This document shows, one piece after another, positions 32,366 through 44,067 of a stretch of DNA of 64,000 bases; within the stretch, counting starts at the first letter, position 1; every line of letters starts with the position of its first letter. The stretch comes from Linnemannia schmuckeri. Taxonomy: Eukaryota > Mortierellomycota > Mortierellomycetes > Mortierellales > Mortierellaceae. A program made the position numbers and the translations under genes. The stretch lies in the NCBI GenBank assembly GCA_029449235.1, contig JANATG010000018.1, positions 248,001 to 312,000 on the forward strand, given 5' to 3'. The notes under the pieces were generated by a model that had not been told where the DNA came from, made no database searches, and saw nothing but the letters and a program-made list of their open reading frames with translations.

Positions 32366-34810
32366 ATGGAGTCTTCTGCCCTCGCCGCGTGCGCAGTCCG
32401 AGGCAATTCCATTTACCTTTACTATCGCTCAGACAACAGGCCCTCCAACAAGCCCTTCTTCGTCCTCTCCCCACTACCCCTTTCCTCTTCTTCGGGTCCC
32501 AACGCCGATTCCCCTACAGCAACCTCGGGACCCATCAACCCATATATCCCTTCTCTCTCACAAACAAACAACTATGGCCAGGGCGACACCGCCACCAGCA
32601 AAAGCGACGACGAGAAGGCCCTTGCTGCCGTCAGTGATATTGGTCCGACAACTCCCAACAACGGCAACGGGAGCGGTAACCTCTATTACCAACTCCTGAC
32701 CATCTCTAATTCGGATCCCAGCTTAGGAGGCTTTAGAAGCCAGTTGTCCAGTCTAAGCATGGCCACAACATCCTCCGTTGACGCCTTTACAGGCGACAAT
32801 CGACATGGTCTCCTACTGGCCTTCAATCAAGTATCTTTAACGTTACCTCTCCTCGTCCGACTGACTTCACAATCTCCAACCACAGGAAACGGACAAGACT
32901 CTTTCTCGGATTCCACCTGGACACTCAAAACTGTCCAACAATCAATGATACCATTTGCAACACAATTCAGGCTTGCGGCGAGTGCCTCTGTACCTGAAGG
33001 ATCCACTGTCAACCAACTGTTTGCAAATCAAGGGAGCTCTGTGCTCCAACTTGGCAGATACAATGTCGCCAGTGGGGTGGTGTCGCATTTGAACAGCAAT
33101 ATTCCGATTCGAGGTGATGGGAATCCAGTCATAACCAAAGTGACAAACGGTTCCGGCCTTGACGCGGTCATCATTGGCGTCTCGAGTATGGATCTTAGTT
33201 CCTCTTCAACAGCGATTCAGTTTGTTAATAGCGTCGGCTTATCGAAACTAGTAAGTGCTCTTTTAAACATCGCCATTTATATGCCATTTTTTTTGCCACC
33301 ATCGACGGCCACCATGCTTACAGTTTGCATGCACTTAACAGGGCCTATTCTGACGTTCTTCTCACATAGATGATACTCCCAGGAACGCCACATGATGCTT
33401 CAGCATGTTACACTAGTGGTAAGAGAAGATACTTTTTCATTTTGTAAGGCAATCTTCATAAAAAATGGGCGACTTCCGAACAACCACATGATACTCTTCT
33501 GCGTCTCTCATTCTATTAGCCAACGGACAGATTATCAAAGCGAAGAAAGACAGCATCGAAACCATCACGTACGGCCTATCCAGCCCTATTAGCAATTGGG
33601 TATTCCGCTTATCCACAAACTCATTGCTCTTGCCTTCACCTATCCTTGCCTGCGCTACCGTCGGGAATACCCTTTACACTGTCCTCGAAGGTATTGTACA
33701 CCTTTCTGTGTTATATTATTAATATGGCTTACACAAATTATAGATTGCAAAGAAAAAAAAAAGAGAGCGCTTCTTATGCATTATCGGCTTATTTTGACAT
33801 GATCAGATTCACTTTTTTGTGTAAAATTATAACATACAACTCACACTATACACATGCTTTCTTACGCTTACATAGGAGGTCCTAATGGGATGCCAAAGAT
33901 ATTCACCGCGGACATGACCTCTAACAACGATTGGTCCTGGCACGAACGTAGGCTATACAATTCCGACAATGACAGCAGCGGCAATTTTGGTAGCGGCAGT
34001 GGTAGAGGCGACGGCACTGTTGAAGATATTTCGATGGATCGCAGTAGGGATAACAGTCGGCTTTCTTCGGGAGCGATGGTGGGGATTGTGGTAGTCGCGG
34101 TCGCGATTATTGTGCTTGGAGGGGTTGCATTCTGGTTCTTGAGGAGGCGCCAGCGAGCCGCAAAGGATCTGAAGGCGCTTAATGAGCGTGTGGACAAGGT
34201 TACGGTGCGGCCGCCACCGCCAGGTACGGGAGCAGTACCAGGACAGCTACAGCAGGGGTATTCGCCTGCGTATGCAGCAGGACCACCACCACCACCAGGA
34301 TCTGTGTCAATGAGTCCACAGCTGAACTACCACCAACAAGTACCATCATCTGCAGCTGGATGGACAACTGCCGTCTACCCACCTTCCAGTCGACCAGGGG
34401 AACATATCCCCATGGTCGCGTCTTCCTTAACAACCGCCCCACCAGCACCACCTAATCATAACAATATGATGTACTCTTCTGCAGCATCCTCAATCCCTTC
34501 AACACCCGTTTACTCTCCAACCATCGTCGGCGACAAGCAGGAGCTGACCAGCGAAGATACGACCATCCTACCGGCCTCCTCTGCCGTTGGCCATCACCAG
34601 AGACCATCAACGGCCATGTCTCATAACTCGCACCAGGAGGGGTCAAGTAACGCGCTTCTGGGCGCTGCGTCCCCGTCCCCAGCAAGGAGTGACAGCAGGA
34701 TGCAAGAGATGTTCTCGCCTGCACTTGCGAATGCTCAGTTGATCTTGCAGAGGTCTCAGTCGCCCCCGAACCAGACTTATCAGGAACTGCAACAGCCTTA
34801 CCATCGGTGA
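32366..34810 (+). CDS. Single-pass membrane protein with proline-rich tail
   Basis: Four exons: 32366-33250, 33370-33418 (49 nt), 33520-33690 and 33876-34810, giving 679 residues with consistent phase. Residues 1-434 are Ser/Thr/Gly-rich with short beta-type segments (RGNSIYLYYRS, DAVIIGVSSMDL, ITYGLSSPISNWVFRL). They may form a propeller-like ectodomain, but I cannot name it. Residues about 435-457 (AMVGIVVVAVAIIVLGGVAF) are a clear transmembrane helix followed by the basic stop-transfer sequence RRRQRAAK. The tail of about 220 residues is rich in P, S and Q (PPPPPG, TAPPAPP), suggesting SH3/WW-type partners. No cleavable signal peptide is evident at the N-terminus, which is odd for this topology; an upstream exon is possible. 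Similar architecture occurs in fungal cell-surface sensors, but that role is only an inference. Confidence 0.75.
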
Positions 34811-35089
34811 AATGACACATAGCAACAACTCATATACCCCTCGACTTTTTGTAGTCCTCTTATCCTATTTTTTTCATCGATTTTCGCCTCATGTCCTACC
34901 TTCCTTCTTCCTCCTTTCCATCCAATATTTCGTTTCATTCACATATGATTCATATGGTACACGACAATGTATTTAATAAAATAACAGAAAATTACACAGA
35001 CAACAAGCAACACAAACAAACAAACGAAAATCTAAATAACTTATCTATAATCAACAACCATCACCCCCTGTTTCGACCCTTCAACATCC

Positions 35090-38000
35090 TCAGTTGTACC
35101 CATCGCCCACTCCACACTTCTCAGGATTCATCGCATCATTCCCCAACCAACCGGGGAACTCCACCGCTCCCTTAAGGATCAAAGAAAACACCACAAAGAT
35201 CGCCATATTACAGATCTGTGTCCCCGCATCAAGGGCAGCCGCAAGGACAAACGTATACCTCCGCCACCACTCGTGACGAAACCGGAGGACCAGGAACGCG
35301 AAAATGAAGGCGACGAACCCAGCAGAGGTGACAAAGGACGCGGGTGCTTGAGGGACGAAACTGGCGCCGACGCAGATGAGCGGGGTGTTAATGAGGTGCC
35401 AGGGGACCCGCCGAAGGCGGTTATCCCATACGCTGTCAGGGTGTCCGTAGTATATGTGTGGTGGTGATGGCGGTGGAGGAGGTGATGGAGGTTGCGAGTT
35501 GGTGGCGGTAGGGTCGGTGGATTTGTCTGTCAAGACCTTGTCCTGTCCAGCACTGACAGTCTTATTGGCGCCACCGCGGCGGTGGACAAATGGCCAGCAC
35601 CTAGCTGCATGTCCAGCCTCCAAATTCTTGGCCATCTTGCTGTCCGCCGACGCCGGCCCCGCCGCATCTCCTACACCGCCACTCCCAATATCCTGCATCC
35701 GAATCTGCCCATCCATCACCTCTTCACCTGTCGATGACAACTCTGTAGTAGCAGCAGTAGCAGCAGAAGCAGTGGGACAACTGCAACTAGGCAAAAAGAA
35801 GAACCAAGAGCCGCCCTTGCACATGGTTCCAAAGGGTGGATAATGGCGGTACATGACATAGAACGGGATCGGGATGAAGATCCCAATCAGAAAACAGTAC
35901 GGCAAGAAATGATAGATCGATCCTTGATCAAACAACCGTTTTGGGGAGATGGCGCCCCACAGGAGAGAGGCCGAGAAGAACAAGTCCAAGTTCCTGAATG
36001 ACCATCCACTATTCATCATAAATAAGTGAGCAATCAAGAACGGACGACGGTGTTAGCCATGAAACCTTAAAACTCCTTACCATACAAACAGCTCATATAT
36101 ACTCATAAAACAAAAAAGGCAAGCCTAGTACCTGTGTGGGTTGGCATCAAAAAGGGCATCACGGTTATGCTGCAGGACCCAGTCCAAGACTTGGAGGTTG
36201 ACAAAGGCCCCCACGAGGGTACCATAGATCACTGTAATAAAGATTTTGCGTGGCGGCACCTTCATATAGTGGCCCAACTTGAACGCCTGCGTCAGATTTA
36301 GACACTGGTAGAGCGCCATGTAACTATAGCACTTGAACACCGAGTTTCCCAGCTGGTTCCCAGCTATATTACATGTTGCAGGAGTAGAACAGTCGATAAA
36401 TATGTTAGCCTTCCATGTGTGGGGCCCCCAAGTACCATACAAATACAGTTATCACGGCGAAGAGAGTGAGGAAACTTACGCAAGAGGTAGCCACAGATAA
36501 CCTCGCTGAGAACGTTGAGACCAACTTGGGAGCTGGAGAGGGCTTGGATGATAGCCATGGGAATGGCAAACACAGCAGCCAGGACCAGTGCCAAGATGAG
36601 AGCGTATACGGGCAGTCGGATGTCGGAAGTAATACACACAAATACCGCCATCGTAAAACATATCACAAACAAGATACCAAACCACCATCCCGGGATCTGT
36701 TGGTCAAAAAGTGAATGAAAACATGTTAGAAAGCATCATTCTGGTTGGTGTATGAGAAAATCTTGTCCGCATTGATGAAAAAAAGAGCATATACCTCTGG
36801 GTAGGCGCGCATAAGAGCGGTATGGATATCCTCTGTACCAAACATCTCGGTCGGGATCTGGTCTCGATCATCCACGCAATGGTTGGGTCCCTGCCGTGAG
36901 GGACAACCAGATGGCTGTCTAAATCCCAAGGTGAACAGCATATCCTGGTGCTGATCTTGTTGCTTTTTCTGTTGCTGGTACTGTTGAGACAGCTGACGGT
37001 AATGCGAGGACTGAGTAACACTCCGTCTATCATCCACAGATCCCAGCCCAGAGATTCCGCCCATCCCAGCACCGCCATCAACCACCTCATTTCTGAACAC
37101 TGACTCACTGTTCCCCCGTCCCAACGGCGAGCCTTCCAGACCTATATACGCATGCCCCGGATCCGTAACAGATGCGTTTCCTGTAGTCCTCGATTGCGAT
37201 GTCTCATGTCCAAATTCATACTGAGCTCCCTTGCCAAATAAGACCTTGAGAGACTGCACAAATGGCGACGCATGGACGCGGTCGACTCTTCGTGTGAACC
37301 GTGTCTTGGCGATCAGCCAGATGTCAGAACCATAGTAGAGCGAGACATGAACAAACGTCGCAATGACGGCCATGAAACTGGTCCCGTAGGTGATGGCAAA
37401 GTAAGGCGTCATGATGATGGGTGAATAACTCTCGTACATTGTGATGTTGAACGACAGGTCCTTATTGACGATCCGTGAGACATCGTAGAGCTCGGAGCTG
37501 TTGTCGAAAAGGTTGGACGAGACAATTGGGTATGACATGGCAGACCAGTAGTCGGAAAAGTAGACAATTGGCGTGATTATCCACAGCATGAGGATCAGCC
37601 CCACGAAAAAGTTGCATTGCGCCCACTATGCATGTCCAAAAAAAGAGTCAAATAAGAAAGTTAACACCGCAAGCGAAAATTTTGCTACCAAAAACCATTA
37701 TGTCCAAACAAGCTCAAGGTATAAACTTACCCAAGGTGTGAAGAGCGGACCGACACCGCTGATGATGGACCAGTCAAGCGAGATGCACCCCATGCCAAGG
37801 CCCATGTACCCACTGCCCAGCTTCCTCAACACATTGTTCGAGGGGTTGATCCAGCAGAGGAGAGCCATTGACGTCAAGACCGGCATAAACATCCTGGGGA
37901 GCCACTGGTAGATGAACACTGCAAAGAACGCGTACCAAAACAGCTGCATCCGCGTGAACCACCGAGTCAGGACTTTGTGTTCGTGCAACGTGTTGTACAG

Positions 38001-41000
38001 CGATACATTCACAAGTGTAGCTGGCCAAATCATCACCGAGGGCTTGATCACATAGTCGAACAAGAGCCACGCCTACAAAAAAAAAAAAATGTTAGTACAA
38101 GAGCACTATGAGTGCACAACATCGCTACGGACAAAAATAACGAAACGGCGTGTTACCATGCTGAAGCCGATCAACTGCGAACTGACAACAAGGCCGATTC
38201 CAGTCAGCGAGCCCAGGGGCAAAGCAAACACCAAATCCTGAATTGCCAGCACATTCGTTGCATATGCCTATCAGTCAAGAAATACAAGGAAAAATTAGAC
38301 TTTTGTTTTACAGAATTACTATAGAGTGAAGAGCCGAGCAAAGCGAGACTTACGGGTGAACATCCAGCAGCGGCGGCGATACCGATGAGCATATGCTCCT
38401 TCATGTTGAACTTGCCCGGGTTCAAAGTAAACCTCCACGAGAACCGCCTCCGTCCCTGAGGAATAGTTCCAAGTCCGTTGCCGAATCCCGTCTTAGTGCT
38501 CGCGATGTTGCATCGTCCGAGTCCATTTCTGTCCGTGGCTCGAATAGGTCCTCCAGTGACATTAGACCCAACTCGCCGTCCGCCACTCGAGGTGCTGTTG
38601 TCCGAGTTAATGCCAACATCGCCCTCGTCACTCGCATCCATACCAGCGCTGTCTCGTCGTTTCCGATTCAAAAGCCAGTTAAGTCCAGGAATCGTGAGCT
38701 CAAACTCACGCGTCGGCAGCCACCTGGCCATAGCTTTTCCGCAAAAGTAGGATGCAAGCTGGACAAAGTAGATCGAAAAGTAGGCAGAGTTGCTCCGAAA
38801 AAAGTTGTACTCAGCAATGGCTGCTCCCATGACTACAAAAATCGTTGAGAGAATCCACATCCGGAAGGTGAAGCAAGGCAGCGAAGAGTCATCAACGGTT
38901 CCGACAGTAGCGCGGACAACCTGGATGGGCGAGTTTTCGAGGATATTTCCTGCGGCACTCTGGTAGGCACTTGATCCTGATCCGCCAAGACCAGCACCCA
39001 TACCTGATCCTCCAGCAACAGCGGCACAACCGCCAGCACCGCTACCGACAGCTGTCTCGCAATTTGAGTGTAGTGCCTGAGATTGTGAATGCAAACTGGC
39101 CACGTTGCTGAGGTTGGCGAGTCGACTGTGCTGATGGTGGCGGGCTGAGATTTGTTGCGAGACCGTGTCAACACTGCAGACAGAATGTACCGACCGCCCC
39201 GTCCGTATAAAGTCCCCTTTCTTGGCCGCATCTACTGCTACTGAAGCGCCGATCACACATCCTCGCATCTCCTGACTGACGTTGGAAGGTCGACCCTTGA
39301 GGCTGCGGACATCCTCCTGCAACTTGATTGTCGAGTCTTTGCCATGACGAGAAAGGGGTAGCGAGAAAGCCATCTCGCGCAATGGAATATCCTCAAAGGC
39401 CGCCATCTCATCGCTGTGCTCATGAGAAATCGTTGCTGAACGCACATCGAAGGCGGATAAATCCTCACTGTGAGCCGCGCACTGTCCTCTTCCTGTAGAA
39501 GAAATATCCGAAAAGGGCTCAAAATTCATCGCATCGAACCCAAATCCGCTGCCGAGTCCAAGTCCGAGCCCAAGTCCCGGGAGGTTCAGGTCCATACCCA
39601 TGCCCATGCCAACCTGACCGAGCTCCAGATACGATGCATCGCTCTTGCCAGCGTGGATGCTGCTGCCTCGAGAGCCATGACTGGTCACTCCTCCAACGTT
39701 GCTGCCATAGCCCTTCCGAGATGGAGACTTGGCACTTGACGCCGAAACCGTGCTGGACCCAACGCGACGCTGGGGACGAGAGACCGACCGAAGAAGTCCT
39801 CCTGACCGCGTGCTTGAGGTAACAGATCTTTTCCGGGGCTTCGAGTTACCGTCATTAGAGTGAGTACTGTGTCGGCTGGCCGTCTCCTTCCTGTCGTTCG
39901 CCTCTTCCTCTGTCTCCTGAATCGGATTGACCGCAAGTGAGGCTGCCGATGATGAAGAGGTAGACTTTTCTCCCGCAGACGATTGTTGCTTCTTGTTCTT
40001 GGCCGCCTCTGCGATCGCCGCTCGTGCCTCTGCCGCAATCGAGGAAGCTGCCGCTGCTGTGGTAAGAGCCTTTTGTTCCTTGAAGACACGCGCTGCCCGC
40101 TGAAAGTCCTCGATCTGACGCTCATAGTTGTACTGCGCAAACTCCTCTCGGACAAATTGACTGGAAAAGTTGTACTCCATCTCGCGCGATTTGCCCAGAG
40201 TCTTGCTCTTGGCCTTACGAGACCGACTTCCTCCACTTCCGCTGCCGGCGTTGTTGGGTCGTCGAAGGCTCAACTTGCTCGGCATCCTGAGTCCCTTGCT
40301 GTTGCCACTGTTGCTTGGTGTTGTTGATGAATTACCGTCTCCACTGCAGACCGAGCCGTCACCAAATCCTCCTGCGTCATGTTGATTTACACAGCAACAA
40401 CAGCCACCGTTTGCTCTTGAGGACTCACTACTGAGGGGGTCGTCCAAATCCTCACGACTGACGTTCTCCTGACAGCATTGACAAGAATTGGTGCCTGCCA
40501 ACAGGTCCTCCTTGCTGCTGCTGAACAACGACTTTTGCGAGACCGATAGTTTGCGGATAGTGTTGGCAGCCAGCTTGGACGACAGGTTCCTGAAGGATCC
40601 TGGTGAGGGTGAGGATGGTCGATATTGTCCAGCAGGTCCTGTAATTGACGCGCCTGACCCCGTAGACTCCACCTCTGCACTGCTAAGGATAGTGTGCGGT
40701 ATTCCTCCAACTGCCGACGAGGGAGAAAGGGCTCTACCCATAGAGAGCCGCCGACTGTGGTGCATACAGTTTTTGCAATGTTGCCTCCTCCTGCTTCCGA
40801 TACCACCAACAGCCGATGCTGGTGCTGAGCGCAAGAGGTATGGGTAATTCTTGAGCATGTTCAGAGGGGCGTCTGACCCAGCAGAACTCGGTGCATAGAC
40901 GAGTCCATTGTTGAATTGCAGTTGGTGATGGTATTGTTGATGCTGATGTTGATGGTGGTGTTGATGTAGGTGTTGGTGCTGATGCTGATTCTGGTCGTGG

Positions 41001-42889
41001 TGGTGTTGGTGTCCTGCATTAATGCCGGTTCCATGTCCGTTGTCTGATTCGCATGGGTCAACTGAACTTGGGGCATATTCTGATGTTAGCGTCGCGGTAC
41101 CGCCGACAAGAGGCAAGCCTGACGACCCATTCTGTGCATTGTGTACGAGTGATTCGTGAGTCTGGCAGTCACGGATAGAGAAGTAGTCGGTGCTTGTGTT
41201 GCTCAAGTTGCAATGGTTGTACAAGCAGCGGCTGTTGCTCTGTATTGACAAATTCGAATGATTGCCATGGACCGCCTGCCCGCTTCCGCTTCCACTCGGT
41301 ATTACTGCCCCTGCTCCTGCTCCTGCTCCCGCACCCGCTCCTGCTCCTGCTGCCAGAGCAGCTGCTGCTGCCAAAGTGCTTGCTGGTGAATTAGGATGCA
41401 GTAGAAAACTATGGTGGTGATGTGTTGTTGCAGAGTCGGGTCCCGGTGTCGCACTTTCAATGGCCACAGAGGAATCTGGACTCTGGAGTGTTGTTCCTGC
41501 TGGCCCGGATGTGGTAACACTAGTAGTAGAAGGCATGTTACCACCACCACAACAACATGAACCTGCAGAGGAGGCACCTGAAACAGATGCAGCCACAGAT
41601 CCTGCGCCCGACCCTGGAGTGAGACCAAAGGGAGAGGAGAATGCATTCATCATCCTGTTGTTTGGGATACTGAGCGAAAGGGCGCTTACAGAGGGCAGAG
41701 TAAGGGAAAAGTGAAGGTCATCCTGTTGCTGGAGCTGCATCTGCATCATCCTCCATTCGCTCATCGAGCTGGGGGTCTTGGGCGTTGCCATGGTGGTCGT
41801 AGTTGCTAGGGAGGATGCAGGGGTTGGGTAAAAGCCCGCGACAGAAGAGAGATCATGGGTTGAGTTTGAAAAAGCAGAGGGCATGTGAGGGGTAGATGGT
41901 GTTTGGTAGATATTGTTGTTGTGCTGCTGCTGCTGCTGGAGGAGGGCGGGAGTGGAAGAGGAAGTCGAAGGGGGGATATGCGCTCGGGTAACAATTGCGG
42001 GGGGAATATCAGATCGGAGTTGGCGAGAGCGCTTAGTTGTTTCAGGTACAACGGGACCAGGGGTAAAAGTAGTAACAGCAGCAGCAGTAATAGTAGGGGT
42101 CGAGGCCCAAGAAAGAGTTTCGATGACGGAGAGGGAGTTGCTGTTGTTGCGTTGGAGAGTACTACTACTGTCCACTTCATGCTGGTGCTGTTGGTGGTTA
42201 CTTCCTCCAAAGGCGGCGGTGGATGAGAAGTGTGCAGAGGAGGCTGTTGTTGAGGCGTTCTCGCTGGCTGGGGTTGCTGAAAAGTAGGATGTGCGGTTGG
42301 AATGAGGGGTCATGAGCCCCGTTGATCCTGGCGTGGCGGGAGTACCGGGTGTTCTGAGGGTCAGTGGCAATTGATCCCGGAGCACCTGACCATTGTGGAT
42401 ATGGGCATGTTTGCTATTATCACTGCTCCCGAACGGTTGCAAGGACGACAAGTCCAGGCTTTCTAGACGTTCTTGTTGTTGTTGTTGTTGTTGTTGTTGT
42501 ACAGTCGAGTCAGTGTAACCTTTAGTATTTGTATCATTACTATTACTGATGGTGGTCTGTGGGATCGGTATCGTGTGTTGCTGGTGAACTCCATTATCAT
42601 CATCCTGGCGAAGATCAGTTAAACTGGTAGGCGTGAGAGCGGTATTGGTGGTCGAGCGAGCATCAAGTTCAGGTTCAACCGAGGAAGGCGGGGGTGGCGA
42701 AGCAATAGTATCCATGGGTTCAGTTCCAAAAGTACCCATCCCAAACTCTTGCTTTTTTCGTCGGGGCATCATAATGACAATCTCTGGTGGAGGTGGTTTT
42801 GGCGCTTTGGGTGGTTTTGGTGCCTTTTTCGCTTTGGCGGGCTTTTCTGAGCCATTGTTGGTATTATTTAATCTCGGCCAGGTTGGCAT
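35090..42889 (-). CDS. OPT-family transporter with giant N-terminal extension
   Basis: Seven exons on the minus strand: 42889-38354, 38267-38157, 38072-37731, 37625-36795, 36696-36480, 36363-36132, 36008-35090, giving 2,395 residues. The transporter begins at about residue 1338 (PCFTFRMWILSTIFVVMGAA) and shows oligopeptide-transporter landmarks: NPGKFNMKEHMLI, IPGWWFGILF, NVLSEVICGYLLPGNQ and WGAISPKRLFDQGSIYHF. The family moves oligopeptides or metal chelates with protons across membranes. Normal members have about 700-900 residues. Here residues 1-1337 are a single uninterrupted 4-kb exon of low-complexity sequence with KAKKAPKPPKAPKPPPPE at the start, poly-Q, a His-rich tract near residues 625-660, clustered Cys (CCCC twice) and a possible helix (YERQIEDFQRAARVFKEQ). 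Extra cytosolic inserts occur after the second membrane segment and near the C-terminus. A fused neighbouring gene or an internal start for a shorter form cannot be excluded. Confidence 0.85.
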
Positions 42890-43512
42890 TTATGCGTGTG
42901 TGTGTGTGTGTGTGCGATAGATAGATGGAGTGAAGGAGTGAGCGAGGGAGTTGGGCGAATAAGAGGAAGAGATGGCAAAGAAGAACGTGTGGATGCAAGT
43001 GCAAGTGAGAGGAGGGAAGGAGAGAGAATGAATGAGAGACAAAGAAAGAGAGAGTGTGCGTGAGAGACAAGACGTAGATTGTGTCGAAGATGACAAAGTC
43101 AAGAAGCGCCAGGTAGATGATAGGTAGAGTCAGGAGAGAGTGAGGAGAAGAGAAGGAAGGTGGTCTAGTCGAGGAATAGAAGATGTACAAAGAGAGGAGA
43201 GGCACTACGCAAAGCAGTGCATGAGGTAGGGTATTTGTACGGCAAGGGGTGAGAGGAGAGTAAGAGAAGAGAGAGAGAGAGAGATGAAGTAATCGGTGTG
43301 GTCAGGTCAGGTCGGGTCCAGTCAATGGTTGGAAAGGGTCATCTACTTCAACTAGTGCTGCTGCTGTTGTTGTTGTTGCTTGATGCTAGGCTATTATTAA
43401 AGAGAAAAGAGATCAAGCAAGGCCAAACAAAAAAGAACGCGAAAAGGTGCAGAGCGTTTGTGGGTGTGATTGTTTGTGTGAGTGAATGTTTGTATCAGCG
43501 TAAGAGTGTAAA

Positions 43513-43561
43513 GGAGGAGGAGGAGGAGGAGGAGGAGGAGGAAGAGGATGATGAGGAGGAG
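43513..43561 (+). repeat. GAG trinucleotide repeat
   Basis: Tandem GAG units with a few GAA/GAT interruptions, in otherwise non-coding DNA. Confidence 0.9.
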
Positions 43562-43964
43562 GCATGCAGACCACAATCAGATTCAACAGCAAGTTGTATT
43601 AAAAGAACAAAAGGCAAAGTACGAGACCACTTACAGATCTCAAGTGTTTTTTGGACTCGAATCTGGAAGGGAAGAAGAGTGCGTTGCTAAGAGTATTATA
43701 AAAGAGAAAGAGAAGGAATAGAATAGTGTTGAGACGAATGGTTTATAACGAAAATTGTCAGAAAAAAGCATGGAAGGGGTCCGCAATTGGGCTCGAGCCA
43801 TGCTGTGAGAGGAAAGGCAAGACGGAGAGTAGCATAGTCAATGTTTTTTTAAAAAAAAGGAGAGACGATGAAAATGAGAGGGAAAGAGAGGGAAGGGGAG
43901 AAGGGGATAAGGATGCGCCATTGTAGGTTTTTTGCTCAATGGCTCCGTTTGATTAATCGGGGAC

Positions 43965-44067
43965 GAGCGCGGTCAGCAATGGAGAATACCAGACAATCGA
44001 GCTAAGTTGATAGCAGCCTAACAACGTTTAGTTCGATTGCTCAGTATTCTTAATTGGGGCCGCGCTC
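43965..44067. repeat. Long imperfect hairpin
   Basis: Left arm 43965-44006 (starting GAGCGCGG) and right arm 44027-44067 (ending CCGCGCTC) pair over about 41 bp with some mismatches and a 20-nt loop. Paired blocks include GAGCGCGG/CCGCGCTC, AGAATAC/GTATTCT and CAATCGA/TCGATTG. It may be a small MITE, a hairpin RNA precursor or a fossil terminal repeat. A second, smaller pairing (ACCAGT with ACTGGT) follows at about 44083-44140. Confidence 0.65.
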
